Source: Psychroflexus lacisalsi
GTDB lineage: Bacteria; Bacteroidota; Bacteroidia; Flavobacteriales; Flavobacteriaceae
Length of the DNA: 64,000 nucleotides
Assembly (NCBI RefSeq): GCF_020164495.1
Contig: NZ_JAIQYZ010000002.1
Location: forward strand, 186,001 to 250,000
Direction: 5' to 3'
Below are positions 43,932-52,190 of the stretch, piece by piece. The notes beneath the pieces are model-generated. The model made no database searches and was not told the DNA's origin. It was given only the letters and a program-made list of their open reading frames with translations. Each line of letters starts with the position of its first letter. The first letter of the stretch is position 1. A program made the translations under genes and the position numbers.

Positions 43932-44078
43932 ATGAAAATCAAATCCAGAGACGTAGCCTTCTTCTTTTTAGGCGTATTCACTCTAATTACAATTAACGCT
44001 GTCTTGGATTGGGAAGGAACAAAAGAGGCTTATGATGAGGCCTATAAAAACGCACGTTTTGTTGAGTCATCAAATTAA
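43932..44078 (+). CDS. Small membrane peptide (48 residues)
   Basis: ATG to TAA frame with an N-terminal MKIKSRD, one membrane segment 'VAFFFLGVFTLITINAVL' (8-25) and a polar tail 'DWEGTKEAYDEAYKNARF'. Gene-like because of a basic start, a single hydrophobic span and an acidic amphipathic tail, and because it fills the gap between two genes. Not recognised. Confidence 0.45.
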   Translation: MKIKSRDVAFFFLGVFTLITINAVLDWEGTKEAYDEAYKNARFVESSN

Positions 44079-44097
44079 CTTAGAAACTTTCTGTAAC

Positions 44098-44526
44098 ATG
44101 AAATTTAATCTTGCTTTTTGTTTTTTCATTGTTACTTTGTTGCCACAATTGTTATTGAGTCAATCTAACTTCAGGATTGGAACCTCTGATAATGATCGTT
44201 TAGTCAAAGCATTAAATGACATTAAACAAGTTGCTGAAAACAAAGAAACCTATCTATCAGTTAGAGTATATATTTTAGATAACGGAATTGGAAGTGCAGG
44301 AAACCCAAGCTCTGAGGTTTCACATGATGTACTGGTAGCCGTTTCAGAATTTGATGACGCTCCAATGCAAAATCTATTTGAAATAGGCCCGTTTATAAAT
44401 CCTAAATTCATTAAATGGGTTGAAGTAAATCAATACAACAAAAGTTTTGAAATAGAACACGGAAACTTTCATGAACGAAAAAGAATAAAGTTTAAAGCCC
44501 ATATTGATGAAATAATTCAATTATAA
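44098..44526 (+). CDS. Exported hypothetical protein, 142 residues
   Basis: I choose ATG 44098 because it gives a proper signal peptide (MKFNLAFCFFIVTLLPQLLLSQ); the frame is open further upstream but without export signal. The mature part is beta-rich, with 'TYLSVRVYILDNGIGSAGNPSSEVSHDVLVAVSEFDD'. No family recognised. It is followed after 39 bases by a DUF5694 gene. Confidence 0.65.
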   Translation: MKFNLAFCFFIVTLLPQLLLSQSNFRIGTSDNDRLVKALNDIKQVAENKETYLSVRVYILDNGIGSAGNPSSEVSHDVLVAVSEFDDAPMQNLFEIGPFINPKFIKWVEVNQYNKSFEIEHGNFHERKRIKFKAHIDEIIQL

Positions 44527-44561
44527 AAAATCATCCATTTACCAATTAAATTAACTCCCCC

Positions 44562-44631
44562 AATCATGATCAAACTTGTCCTCATCCTCATCCTTTACTT
44601 GGTAAGTCTTTTTTCTAATGCGCAAACCGAC
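44562..44631. repeat. 70-bp direct repeat encoding a signal peptide, copy 1 (second copy 45454-45523)
   Basis: AATCATGATC to GCGCAAACCGAC; the copies differ at one silent base (TTACTTG versus TTACCTG). Each covers the last bases before the ATG and the first 21-22 codons (MIKLVLILILYLVSLFSNAQ), and similarity stops abruptly after the Thr-Asp codons. Confidence 0.95.
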
Positions 44632-45438
44632 CCAGATCAAATTCTAATCGGAGGTAATAAGCGTCCAGAAGTCCTTCTGGTAGGCACATTCCATTTTGCC
44701 TATTATGATCAGGATTTATATAAGACTGATAAAGACAAAAGGGTTGATATTTTGTCTAAAAAAAGACAAAAAGAAATTCAAGAGCTGGTAGAATATATAT
44801 CTCTGTTTAAGCCAACAAAAATATTTGTTGAAGATTTTAATAAGGATAATATTCTAATGAAAAATTACAGGAATTACAAAAATGGAAATTATAAACTAAC
44901 AGCTGATGAAATTGATCAACTGGCTTACAGATTGATGGATAATTTTGAACTTGACACTTTATATGGTGTAGATGAAAAAACAATCTTTCAGACATTATAT
45001 AGTAAACCAGAAACTAAAAACTACGCTTCAGATTTAAGCAAAGGCTTTGATTTACAAAAAGATTTTTTAGAAAGTGACATCGGTAAAAGGTACATGAAAT
45101 GGTATGAAATAGATGATAGCTTAAAATTAGAAAATTCAATGCTTGATTATTTCAAAATATTAAATTCACCAATAAGTCAGAAAAGAGGATTTTACAGCTT
45201 GTTTGCAGGGACCTTTGGATATGAAAATACAGATGGCGCTGACATATTAACTTTAAGCTTGGTAAGTCGAAATATGAGAATTTTAAATCACATTGAAAGA
45301 AATATTAATTCACCTGATGAAAGAATTTTGATTTTATTTGGCTCATCTCATACAGACTTTTTTAAATTATTTTATAATTCGTCACCTGAACATAAATTGA
45401 TAGACTTTAATGAGCTATACTCTTTAGAGATGAATTAA
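44566..45438 (+). CDS. DUF5694-type exported protein (TraB/EreA-like fold)
   Basis: 290 residues. Signal peptide 1-20 (MIKLVLILILYLVSLFSNAQ) shared at DNA level with the next gene. The mature part has 'PEVLLVGTFHFAYYDQD', 'SKKRQKEIQELVEYISLFKPTKIFVED' and the late 'ILILFGSSHTDFFKLFY': a GTFHF start, a Glu-Asp after the second strand and a GSSH near the end, the layout of the DUF5694 family, related to erythromycin esterase and TraB/GumN proteins. Those motifs hold the conserved His/Glu residues of the fold. The activity is unknown; hydrolase-like is an inference. Confidence 0.75.
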   Translation: MIKLVLILILYLVSLFSNAQTDPDQILIGGNKRPEVLLVGTFHFAYYDQDLYKTDKDKRVDILSKKRQKEIQELVEYISLFKPTKIFVEDFNKDNILMKNYRNYKNGNYKLTADEIDQLAYRLMDNFELDTLYGVDEKTIFQTLYSKPETKNYASDLSKGFDLQKDFLESDIGKRYMKWYEIDDSLKLENSMLDYFKILNSPISQKRGFYSLFAGTFGYENTDGADILTLSLVSRNMRILNHIERNINSPDERILILFGSSHTDFFKLFYNSSPEHKLIDFNELYSLEMN

Positions 45439-45453
45439 TTACATTAATAAAAA

Positions 45454-45523
45454 AATCATGATCAAACTTGTCCTCATCCTCATCCTTTACCTGGTAAGTC
45501 TTTTTTCTAATGCGCAAACCGAC
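45454..45523. repeat. 70-bp direct repeat encoding a signal peptide, copy 2
   Basis: Differs from 44562-44631 at a single base. It provides the 5' end of the gene at 45458. Confidence 0.95.
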
Positions 45524-46315
45524 AGTGTTGAAGAGTCTGTAGATTTAAAATGGAAAATAGCAGATACATTAACGTACCATACTGTTATGAGAGATACCAT
45601 TTATGGAAGCAGTAAATCACAAACTGAAACCGATTCCATCAGAAGTAATATGAACGGCTTATTACAACTCATGCAAAAACAATTTTTCAACCTGAACTAT
45701 GAAACAAAACTGTTTCCAGACAAAAATGGAAACGTTGACATCGCTATGATGCTAAAAGAAAATAGAGCAGACTCTACAAAATCGATTTTCTCAGGAATTG
45801 CAAAAATGAACGGTAATGTAGCTTTAAGAGGTAAAGTTAGTCCTGAAGGAAAACTATTAAGCTATTACTACAAAAGAGCTCAAAACAATATCATTTCGAT
45901 TTTATTTGAACTACCAACGGCCTCCGTAAAGGTTGGAGATGCATGGAGTTTGGATGTAAATATGATTTCGATGGACCAGAATTTCAAAGCTGACTCGACT
46001 TACAAGAACAATACAGTAAGACTTAGTGAAATAAAGATCCTGAATGGAAATAAAATTGCAGTCATAAAATACGATTTGCAAGAGTTTGTTTCTGGAGAAT
46101 TTGATAATAGATTCATGTCCATGTTTTCAAAAGAATCAGCTTACAAAGAAACGTACATGAAAATATCTCACAAAGCAACTGCGGAATTTGATATCGATAA
46201 AGGATATTGGATTTTATATGACGGAGTTATGGACACAGAAACCAATTTTTCTCCACTAGGCATGAATGGAAATAAAAGAACTAAATTTAAATTAACACCT
46301 GTAAACAAGAGCTGA
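45458..46315 (+). CDS. Exported protein of unknown function, 285 residues
   Basis: Same signal peptide as the preceding DUF5694 gene, with an unrelated mature part. The mature region is beta-rich with repeated 'VALRGKVSPEGKLLSYYYK', 'VKVGDAWSLDVNMISMDQNF' and 'KATAEFDIDKGYWILYDGVMDTETNF', resembling periplasmic DUF6263-like proteins where a 'VGDSW' motif recurs. No catalytic residues stand out. It is probably periplasmic or surface-attached after cleavage at SNAQ. Confidence 0.65.
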   Translation: MIKLVLILILYLVSLFSNAQTDSVEESVDLKWKIADTLTYHTVMRDTIYGSSKSQTETDSIRSNMNGLLQLMQKQFFNLNYETKLFPDKNGNVDIAMMLKENRADSTKSIFSGIAKMNGNVALRGKVSPEGKLLSYYYKRAQNNIISILFELPTASVKVGDAWSLDVNMISMDQNFKADSTYKNNTVRLSEIKILNGNKIAVIKYDLQEFVSGEFDNRFMSMFSKESAYKETYMKISHKATAEFDIDKGYWILYDGVMDTETNFSPLGMNGNKRTKFKLTPVNKS

Positions 46316-46402
46316 TCAAAATTTAAAAACCCTGGTCTTTCATTTAAATTTCATAGACCTAAACGATCAATTAACATTCAATTCATCACAACCAAAAGTA
46401 AT

Positions 46403-46990
46403 ATGGTATTCAACTGTTTTAAAAGTACACTCTGTGCTGCCTTGCTGATAGTTTCAGTAAAAGCCATTGCTCAAGATTCAAAATTGAGCCTGGAAGTCAA
46501 TTATCCTATAACTTTTGGTAATAGTTATATCGGCGAGGCTTACGATGGTATTGTAGATGTTGGTGCCAATTACCGACTTTCAGAATTGAATTTTGTAACT
46601 ATTGGAACGTCCCTAAATGCAGGGGTTTATAAGTTACAAGACGATATCAGTCCCCAATTGATAGACGCTTACGTCTACATGATTCAACCAAGGGCTTTTG
46701 GAGAGCTAAATATTGAAACTTTGCCAAGGCTTCATCCTAAAATAGGTGCCGGTTACACTTTGGTAATTTACAATTTGATCAATTCAGAACCTTTTGCAAA
46801 TTTTGACAGTAATACCGAAACAGAGGGAGCGATAAACCTTAATTTTAGTCTTGCGTTTGATATTTCTTCGAGACTATACATCCAGGCTCAGTATGATTTT
46901 ATCACTTTTGATTTTGGCTTTGAAAGACCAAATCCAGATATAGACGATAATTTCAATATCTTTAAAGCAGGATTGGGTTACCGATTTTAA
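46403..46990 (+). CDS. Small outer-membrane beta-barrel protein
   Basis: 195 residues with a signal peptide (1-23, cleaved after KAIAQ). About eight amphipathic strands, for example 'DVGANYRLSELNFVTIGTSLNAGVYKL', 'IGAGYTLVIYNLI', 'INLNFSLAFDISSRLYIQAQYDFITF', ending FKAGLGYRF with terminal Phe. The size fits OmpA/OmpX-like 8-strand barrels. The role is unknown. Confidence 0.75.
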   Translation: MVFNCFKSTLCAALLIVSVKAIAQDSKLSLEVNYPITFGNSYIGEAYDGIVDVGANYRLSELNFVTIGTSLNAGVYKLQDDISPQLIDAYVYMIQPRAFGELNIETLPRLHPKIGAGYTLVIYNLINSEPFANFDSNTETEGAINLNFSLAFDISSRLYIQAQYDFITFDFGFERPNPDIDDNFNIFKAGLGYRF

Positions 46991-47038
46991 AAAAGAGATT
47001 GCCTTGAAACTAGTTTTTGATAAAAAATTATTACAGTT

Positions 47039-47206
47039 ATGAAATTCAATAAAGTCAGAATGCTGGGAATAGTAATATTCATTGCTGCATTTACAGTTCA
47101 TTATTTCTTTGAAAATTCTGCGATTAGTTTTTTCCTTGGAATATCAACTGCAATCGGGATTCTACTTGTAGTTTATGGGCGTTTAAATATCTTCAGAAGA
47201 AAATAA
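47039..47206 (+). CDS. Small membrane protein (55 residues)
   Basis: ATG to TAA frame: MKFNKVRM, then two membrane segments 'LGIVIFIAAFTVHYFF' and 'AISFFLGISTAIGILLVVYG', and a basic end RLNIFRRK. Positive-inside pattern at both ends and tight fit between neighbours make it a likely gene. Not recognised. Confidence 0.6.
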   Translation: MKFNKVRMLGIVIFIAAFTVHYFFENSAISFFLGISTAIGILLVVYGRLNIFRRK

Positions 47207-47241
47207 ACATTTAATAATCCTGGATTTAAACGTTCAAAATC

Positions 47242-47676
47242 ATGAAAATCAAATACAAAAAGAGTAACATTTTTAATAACCTACTACTGGCGATTTTTTG
47301 GTTTGGTATAGCCATATTTTATTGGGTTGTAAAAAGATTTGAGCCCTTAATTTTATTTCTACATTTAATTCCTATATCCAATTTTATATATCGGTATCTT
47401 TATAAGAAGGAGAACCAATACCTCACTATTGAAGATGGAGTGATACAGAAAAATAATCTCTACAGCTCAAATACTAAAATTCAAGTCAATGAGATCTCAG
47501 AAATTGAAAAAATTGGCCTTGATTATCTTCTCAAATCTGAAGACATCAACTTAAGATTCGACCCAAACTTAATTGATGAAGAATCACTCAAAGAATTGAC
47601 TCAGTTTTTAGGACAACTGAATTTACCTTCAGAAAATAATCTCTACAGCAAGCTTAATACAGGATTGAAAGTTTAG
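47242..47676 (+). CDS. Membrane protein with PH-like tail, unknown function
   Basis: 144 residues. Two membrane segments near the start ('LLLAIFWFGIAIFYWVV' and 'LILFLHLIPISNFIYRYL'), then a soluble domain 'QYLTIEDGVIQKNNLYSSNTKIQVNEISEIEKI...YLLKSEDINLRFDP' with the strand pattern of bacterial PH domains. A damaged paralogue follows immediately at 47688-48113 with the same order and about one-third identical residues in the tail. Confidence 0.65.
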   Translation: MKIKYKKSNIFNNLLLAIFWFGIAIFYWVVKRFEPLILFLHLIPISNFIYRYLYKKENQYLTIEDGVIQKNNLYSSNTKIQVNEISEIEKIGLDYLLKSEDINLRFDPNLIDEESLKELTQFLGQLNLPSENNLYSKLNTGLKV

Positions 47677-47687
47677 AATCTATATTC

Positions 47688-48113
47688 ATGAAAATCAAAT
47701 TCAAAAAAAAAACGATTACGTTACAACCTAAACATCGGTATTTTAATGACGTGTTTAGGTTCGGCATATTTCATTTTCGATGCAAGTCCAATGATCTCCG
47801 GCTATCTATATTTGGCAGCTGGTCTGAGTATGACTTTCCAATACCTTTATGATGTAAAGCACCAGTACCTCATCATTGAGAATGGCATCATCAAAAAGAA
47901 CAAACTGTATAGTTTAAAAAAAAAATCCTTATCGAGGATATTCTTGAAATAAAAGGTACCAACAAGGGATATCTTCTTAAATCTGAAAAAGTAAATCTAA
48001 AGATTAACCCTAAAGTAATTGATGAAGAGTCGATGCCAGACTTAATTCAATATCTGCAAAGCATAAATATTCCAGATGACAAAAACCTTTTCAGTAAATT
48101 TAAATTCAATTAA
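47688..48113 (+). pseudogene. Paralogue of the 47242 gene, broken at two A10 tracts
   Basis: ATG 47688 gives MKIKFKKK and then runs out of frame at the A10 tract 47703-47712. Dropping one A yields 'RLRYNLNIGILMTCLGSAYF', with two membrane segments and 'HQYLIIENGIIKKNKLYS'. At a second A10 tract (47916-47925) one added A yields 'KILIEDILEIKGTNKGYLLK' and the stop at 48113. The restored protein aligns end to end with the preceding gene (IDEESMPDLIQYL versus IDEESLKELTQFL). The two shifts cancel, so the last part is in the original frame. As read it is not translatable as one protein without slippage. Confidence 0.8.
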
Positions 48114-48133
48114 AAAACTTAAAACCAATTTTT

Positions 48134-49000
48134 ATGAAAATCAAATTTCTATTTATTTTATTTCTCGGCTGTGCTTTATCACTCACAGGGCAAGCGCAAT
48201 CCACAGAAAATGCCTTGTTTTGGAAAGTTAGCGGCAATGGGTTAACTGCCGACTCTTACCTCTACGGTACAATTCACCTGGCTTGCGAAGTCAAGATTTC
48301 TGACAATGTAAAGCAAGCTTTCGACTCTACGGAGCAACTCGCTTTGGAGATTAATATGGCAGACCCCAATATGATGACAGTCATGATGCAAAACATGTAC
48401 ATGAAAGACGGCAAAAAACTATCCGATTTTGCTAACGATGAGGAATTGAAACAGCTCGAGGCATTTTTTAAAGGTAAAGTACAAGGAATGAATTTTGGCA
48501 TGATGCAAAGCATAAAACCATTCTTTTTGAGTGCTATGGCTGTAACAAGTTTTATGAGCTGCTCGACTCCACAAGGTTATGATATGTATTTTATGGAACA
48601 GGCGAAAGCAAAAGAAAAATCCATCATCGGCCTTGAAACCTTAATGGATCAAGTCAATATGATCGATAAAATACCTTATCAGGAACAAGTTGATGAACTC
48701 CTAGAGATGGCAAGTAAACCCGCAGAGGAGAATAGCCGTGTTTACCAAGAAATGCTCAGAAGATACGAGGCAAAAGACCTGGACGGACTCATGAAGTTTA
48801 TGACAGAGCAAGAATCTAGCATGAACTTATACGCCGAAGACTTCCTGGATAATCGTAACAAAAAATGGATCCCAGTCATCGAAGAAAAAGCAAAGGAAAC
48901 CTCAACTTTTTTTGCCTTTGGAGCCGCCCATTTGGCCGGTAACAATGGAGTGATTAATTTGCTAAGGAGAGCAGGTTATACTATAAAAGCGATGGAATAA
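48134..49000 (+). CDS. TraB/GumN-family exported protein
   Basis: 288 residues with a signal peptide (1-21, SLTGQAQ). The fold's conserved elements are visible: 'YLYGTIHLAC' (GTIH), 'LALEINMAD' (Glu), 'IIGLETLMDQ' (Glu) and 'FFAFGAAHLAGNNGVINLLRRAGY' (GAAH-L). Members of TraB/GumN (PF01963-type) are Tiki-like metal-dependent proteases or of unknown function; the His/Glu residues are intact. It lies in the same run as a DUF5694 protein of related fold (44566). Confidence 0.87.
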   Translation: MKIKFLFILFLGCALSLTGQAQSTENALFWKVSGNGLTADSYLYGTIHLACEVKISDNVKQAFDSTEQLALEINMADPNMMTVMMQNMYMKDGKKLSDFANDEELKQLEAFFKGKVQGMNFGMMQSIKPFFLSAMAVTSFMSCSTPQGYDMYFMEQAKAKEKSIIGLETLMDQVNMIDKIPYQEQVDELLEMASKPAEENSRVYQEMLRRYEAKDLDGLMKFMTEQESSMNLYAEDFLDNRNKKWIPVIEEKAKETSTFFAFGAAHLAGNNGVINLLRRAGYTIKAME

Positions 49001-49367
49001 TTCCAGAATTAAAGTAATTATTTTCTTATCAGAATTAATTAAAATGATTTTGCTAAAGTTAGATTAATACTCTTCGATACATTTCTTAAAATGCGAAACT
49101 AATTTGGTACCCCAGTCTTATGAAAAGTTTCAACTGAAGGGTTTAAGTTGGCTTAAGACTGAGATGAGCAAACTTAGATTTCCAAATGCTTAACCAATAT
49201 TTAAACAAATACATGTTTTTAAAATTACTTAGACCTCACAGGTTTTAGAAACCTGTGAGGTCTAAGTAATTAAGTTTTAACCTAAACAAATATTTTTTTT
49301 AATAGCATCACTTTTATATAAACTGAAATCTGGGTATCGAAATATAAATTATCTTTATGTTTAACCA
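49001..49367. other. Intergenic stretch containing a long perfect inverted repeat
   Basis: A 367-base AT-rich space after the TraB/GumN gene. Apart from the inverted repeat at 49223-49271 and the presumed promoter of the next small gene I see nothing coding. Confidence 0.5.
49223..49271. repeat. 49-bp perfect palindrome (23-bp arms, TAG loop)
   Basis: Left arm 49223-49245 runs AATTACTTAGACCTC then ACAGGTTT; right arm 49249-49271 is its exact complement. The core CAGGTTT/AAACCTG with AGACCTCA is a motif I know as a frequent intergenic palindrome in Bacteroidota genomes. Confidence 0.9.
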
Positions 49368-49553
49368 ATGAAAAAGGCAAAGCGCTATGTATATTTGAAT
49401 TTGGTATTCGGTATCATCTGGCTTTTGGCAGGCTTTTTCAAGGTAGGCTTTAATGGTCAGGATAATTGGTTTGGCTATGTCTGGTTTGTTTTGGCAACTT
49501 TTTATCTTGGAGTTTTTATCTATCAGATTTTAAAACTCAAAAACAAAAGCTAA
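49368..49553 (+). CDS. Small membrane protein (61 residues)
   Basis: Two membrane segments 'YLNLVFGIIWLLAGFFKVGF' and 'WFGYVWFVLATFYLGVFIYQI', basic ends (MKKAKR, KLKNKS). Not recognised, but similar in size and layout to other two-span proteins in this region. It ends 68 bases before the DUF885 peptidase start. Confidence 0.6.
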   Translation: MKKAKRYVYLNLVFGIIWLLAGFFKVGFNGQDNWFGYVWFVLATFYLGVFIYQILKLKNKS

Positions 49554-49621
49554 AAAACAAAGTCGATATAAAATGTGACTCTGTTCAGCTTAGCCTATTC
49601 TGTAATCTAAACATCAATTTT

Positions 49622-51331
49622 ATGAAATCAAATTTAAGTGTAATTATCATTTTTATAGTTTGCAACTCACTTTGGAGTCAAACACCGAGTCAAAGCTTAG
49701 ACTCTATTATACAGACCTATCAAGACCATAAAGGTTACGACCAAAAAATCTATCCCTTGGGTTTATACACAAAAGCTTATTACCAACAAGAAGCAAATTT
49801 TGCGAGTCAACTCCTTACCGATTTAGCTGAAATGGATAACAGCCAACTTTCAGAAACTGAACAGATTTCATTAGAAATGCTAAAGTTTAAGCTCAAGGAA
49901 ACAGTGGACTTCTATGAGTTTGAAGCCTACTTAAATCCACTGCTGTCCGATTCTGGTTTCCATCTTAGTCTATCTTATGAAGTGAGAGACCTCAACACTT
50001 ATGAGCAAGTGAAAGCTTATCTCAATAAACTCAATGCTATTCCTACTTATGTGGACCAACATTTTAAACTTCTGAGACAAGGCTTAAAAAAAGGCATCAC
50101 CCAACCCCGAGTGATTTTTGAAGGCTATGAGTCGACTTACGATTCTCAAATCGTTGACCAGCCTGAAGACAGTTATTTTTACGAACCTTTTCAGAACTTA
50201 CCCTCTACCCTATCAGAATCTCAAAAAGACTCTGTAATGCAAGCAGCAAGAACGGCCATAAAAGCCAACGTCATTCCACAATTTAAGCGTGTTAAAAGCT
50301 TTTTTGAAACGGAATATTTACCCACTACTAAAACCACTTTAGGAGTTTCAGAAGGACCACAAGGCGAAGCCTACTATCAAAATCGGTTAAATTACTATAC
50401 AACCTTGGATTTAACTGCTGAAGACATTCATCAAATTGGTTTGGATGAAGTGGCGAGAATCAATTCAGAAATGAAAGCTATCATAGCAGAAGTCGATTTT
50501 GAGGGGAGCTTTGAAGAGTTCATCTACTTCCTTAGAACCGATGAGCAGTTTTATGCTAAAACTGGAGAAGAACTTTTAAAAGAAGCCCGTGATATAGCCA
50601 AACGTATCGATGCCAAACTCCCGGCTTATTTCAAAACTTTACCTAGGAAACCCTACGGTGTCACAAAAGTCCCCGATGCCATTGCTCCTAAATATACCAC
50701 AGGCCGCTATATTGGCGCTTCCAATGACACTCAACCTGGCTATTACTGGGTCAACACCTATAACTTGCCCAACCGGCCTTTGTATGTTTTACCGTCGTTA
50801 ACCGCTCACGAAGCGGTGCCTGGACATCATTTACAAAACGCTCTTAATGCAGAGCTTGGCGATAGCATTCCTGATTTTAGAAAAAACATGTATTTATCCG
50901 CCTATGGAGAAGGTTGGGGTTTGTACTCTGAGTTCCTTGCTGAAGAAATGGGGATTTATACCACCGCCTATGAGCGATTTGGAAAATTGACTTACGAACA
51001 ATGGCGTGCTTGTCGTTTGGTTATAGATACGGGCATTCATGCCATGGGATGGACTCGAGAGGAAGCTGTAGACTATTTCACCAAAGAGACAGCCCTTTCG
51101 TTACACAATATCAATACCGAAGTAGATCGCTATATTTCATGGCCAGGACAAGCCGTTTCTTACAAGATTGGTGAGATCAAAATTCGCGAATTACGAGCGA
51201 AAGCTGAAAAAATGCTTGGCAGTGGCTTTGATATCCGTGAGTTTCATGAAGTTATTCTTGAACAAGGGGTTGTCACCTTACCGATTTTAGAACAACGTAT
51301 TAATACATTTATTGATAAAAATAAAAGTTAG
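49622..51331 (+). CDS. DUF885-family exported metallopeptidase-like protein
   Basis: 569 residues from ATG 49622, chosen because it gives a clean signal peptide (MKSNLSVIIIFIVCNSLWSQ); the frame is open further upstream but overlaps the preceding small gene. DUF885 signature 'LTAHEAVPGHHLQNAL' (HE-x4-HH zinc site, ~400) and 'YGEGWGLYSEFLAEEMG' (~435) with the second Glu cluster. The family resembles M32/gluzincin-like peptidases acting on peptides outside the cytoplasm. Convergent with the thiamin operon, with only 16 bases between stops. Confidence 0.9.
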   Translation: MKSNLSVIIIFIVCNSLWSQTPSQSLDSIIQTYQDHKGYDQKIYPLGLYTKAYYQQEANFASQLLTDLAEMDNSQLSETEQISLEMLKFKLKETVDFYEFEAYLNPLLSDSGFHLSLSYEVRDLNTYEQVKAYLNKLNAIPTYVDQHFKLLRQGLKKGITQPRVIFEGYESTYDSQIVDQPEDSYFYEPFQNLPSTLSESQKDSVMQAARTAIKANVIPQFKRVKSFFETEYLPTTKTTLGVSEGPQGEAYYQNRLNYYTTLDLTAEDIHQIGLDEVARINSEMKAIIAEVDFEGSFEEFIYFLRTDEQFYAKTGEELLKEARDIAKRIDAKLPAYFKTLPRKPYGVTKVPDAIAPKYTTGRYIGASNDTQPGYYWVNTYNLPNRPLYVLPSLTAHEAVPGHHLQNALNAELGDSIPDFRKNMYLSAYGEGWGLYSEFLAEEMGIYTTAYERFGKLTYEQWRACRLVIDTGIHAMGWTREEAVDYFTKETALSLHNINTEVDRYISWPGQAVSYKIGEIKIRELRAKAEKMLGSGFDIREFHEVILEQGVVTLPILEQRINTFIDKNKS

Positions 51332-51347
51332 CTCAAAATCCAAGAGG

Positions 51348-52157
51348 TCAACCCTCCAACTTATAAAAATGATGAATTGGGCCTGAGCCTTTGCCTATTT
51401 TATAGTCACCACCCGCTTTGATAGCTTGGTAAATAAATGTTTTTGCTTTTTGAGACGCTTCTTCTAAACTAAAACCTTGAGCCAAATAACTTGCCAATGC
51501 AGAAGATAGACTACACCCTGTACCATGCGTATTTTTGGTTGTGATTCTTGGGGAACTCAATTTTGTTATCTGTTTTGTTTTAACATTGAATAAAATATCG
51601 ACAGATTTATCACCTTTTAGGTGTCCAGCTTTAAGTAATACAGAGACCTTAAACTTTTCGGCCAAAGCTTTTGCATACTCTGAAAACTCCATAGAATTTT
51701 TAATATTTTCACCTAGTAGAAGCTCCATTTCGGGAACATTAGGTGTCATCACTTCTGCCTGCGGTATTATTTGATCCATCAAGGCTTGTATAGCATCTTC
51801 CTGAAGCAAACGATCACCAGAAGTTGCTACCATAACGGGATCTATAACGATATGTTTTGGTTTGTAATGTTGAAGATGTTTTGCAACCTCTTCGATCACC
51901 TCTTTAGAATGAAGCATTCCTATTTTTACGGCATCTGCTCCAATATCCTCCATCACTGCTGTAAATTGATTTGCAATCATCTGAGGAGAAACTCCTTCAA
52001 TGGCGTTTACACCAAGGGTGTTCTGGGCTGTAATAGCAGTAATTACTGTTGCAGAATAAGCTCCGCAGGCTCCAGCCGACTTTATATCAGCTTGTATGCC
52101 TGCACCACCTCCAGAATCACTTCCTGCTATAATTAAAAGCTTTGGGTAAGTTTTCAT
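51348..52157 (-). CDS. thiD: Hydroxymethylpyrimidine/phosphomethylpyrimidine kinase
   Basis: 269 residues of the ribokinase family. 'LIIAGSDSGGGAGIQADIKSAGACGAY' at ~9-35 is the substrate site; 'NTHGTGCSLSSALASYLAQG' near 215 is the catalytic anion-hole motif with Asp replaced by Cys as usual in ThiD. Phosphorylates HMP and HMP-P with ATP. Last gene of the TPP-riboswitch-controlled thiamin salvage operon; starts 33 bases after tenA. Confidence 0.93.
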   Translation of the reverse strand: MKTYPKLLIIAGSDSGGGAGIQADIKSAGACGAYSATVITAITAQNTLGVNAIEGVSPQMIANQFTAVMEDIGADAVKIGMLHSKEVIEEVAKHLQHYKPKHIVIDPVMVATSGDRLLQEDAIQALMDQIIPQAEVMTPNVPEMELLLGENIKNSMEFSEYAKALAEKFKVSVLLKAGHLKGDKSVDILFNVKTKQITKLSSPRITTKNTHGTGCSLSSALASYLAQGFSLEEASQKAKTFIYQAIKAGGDYKIGKGSGPIHHFYKLEG

Positions 52158-52190
52158 TTTTAGTCATTTATTAATGATGGTTTTTTTAGC

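Noticed and set aside
49466-49621. Upstream extension of the DUF885 peptidase to a start at 49466
   Set aside because: It overlaps the small membrane gene and would bury the clear signal peptide beginning at 49622.
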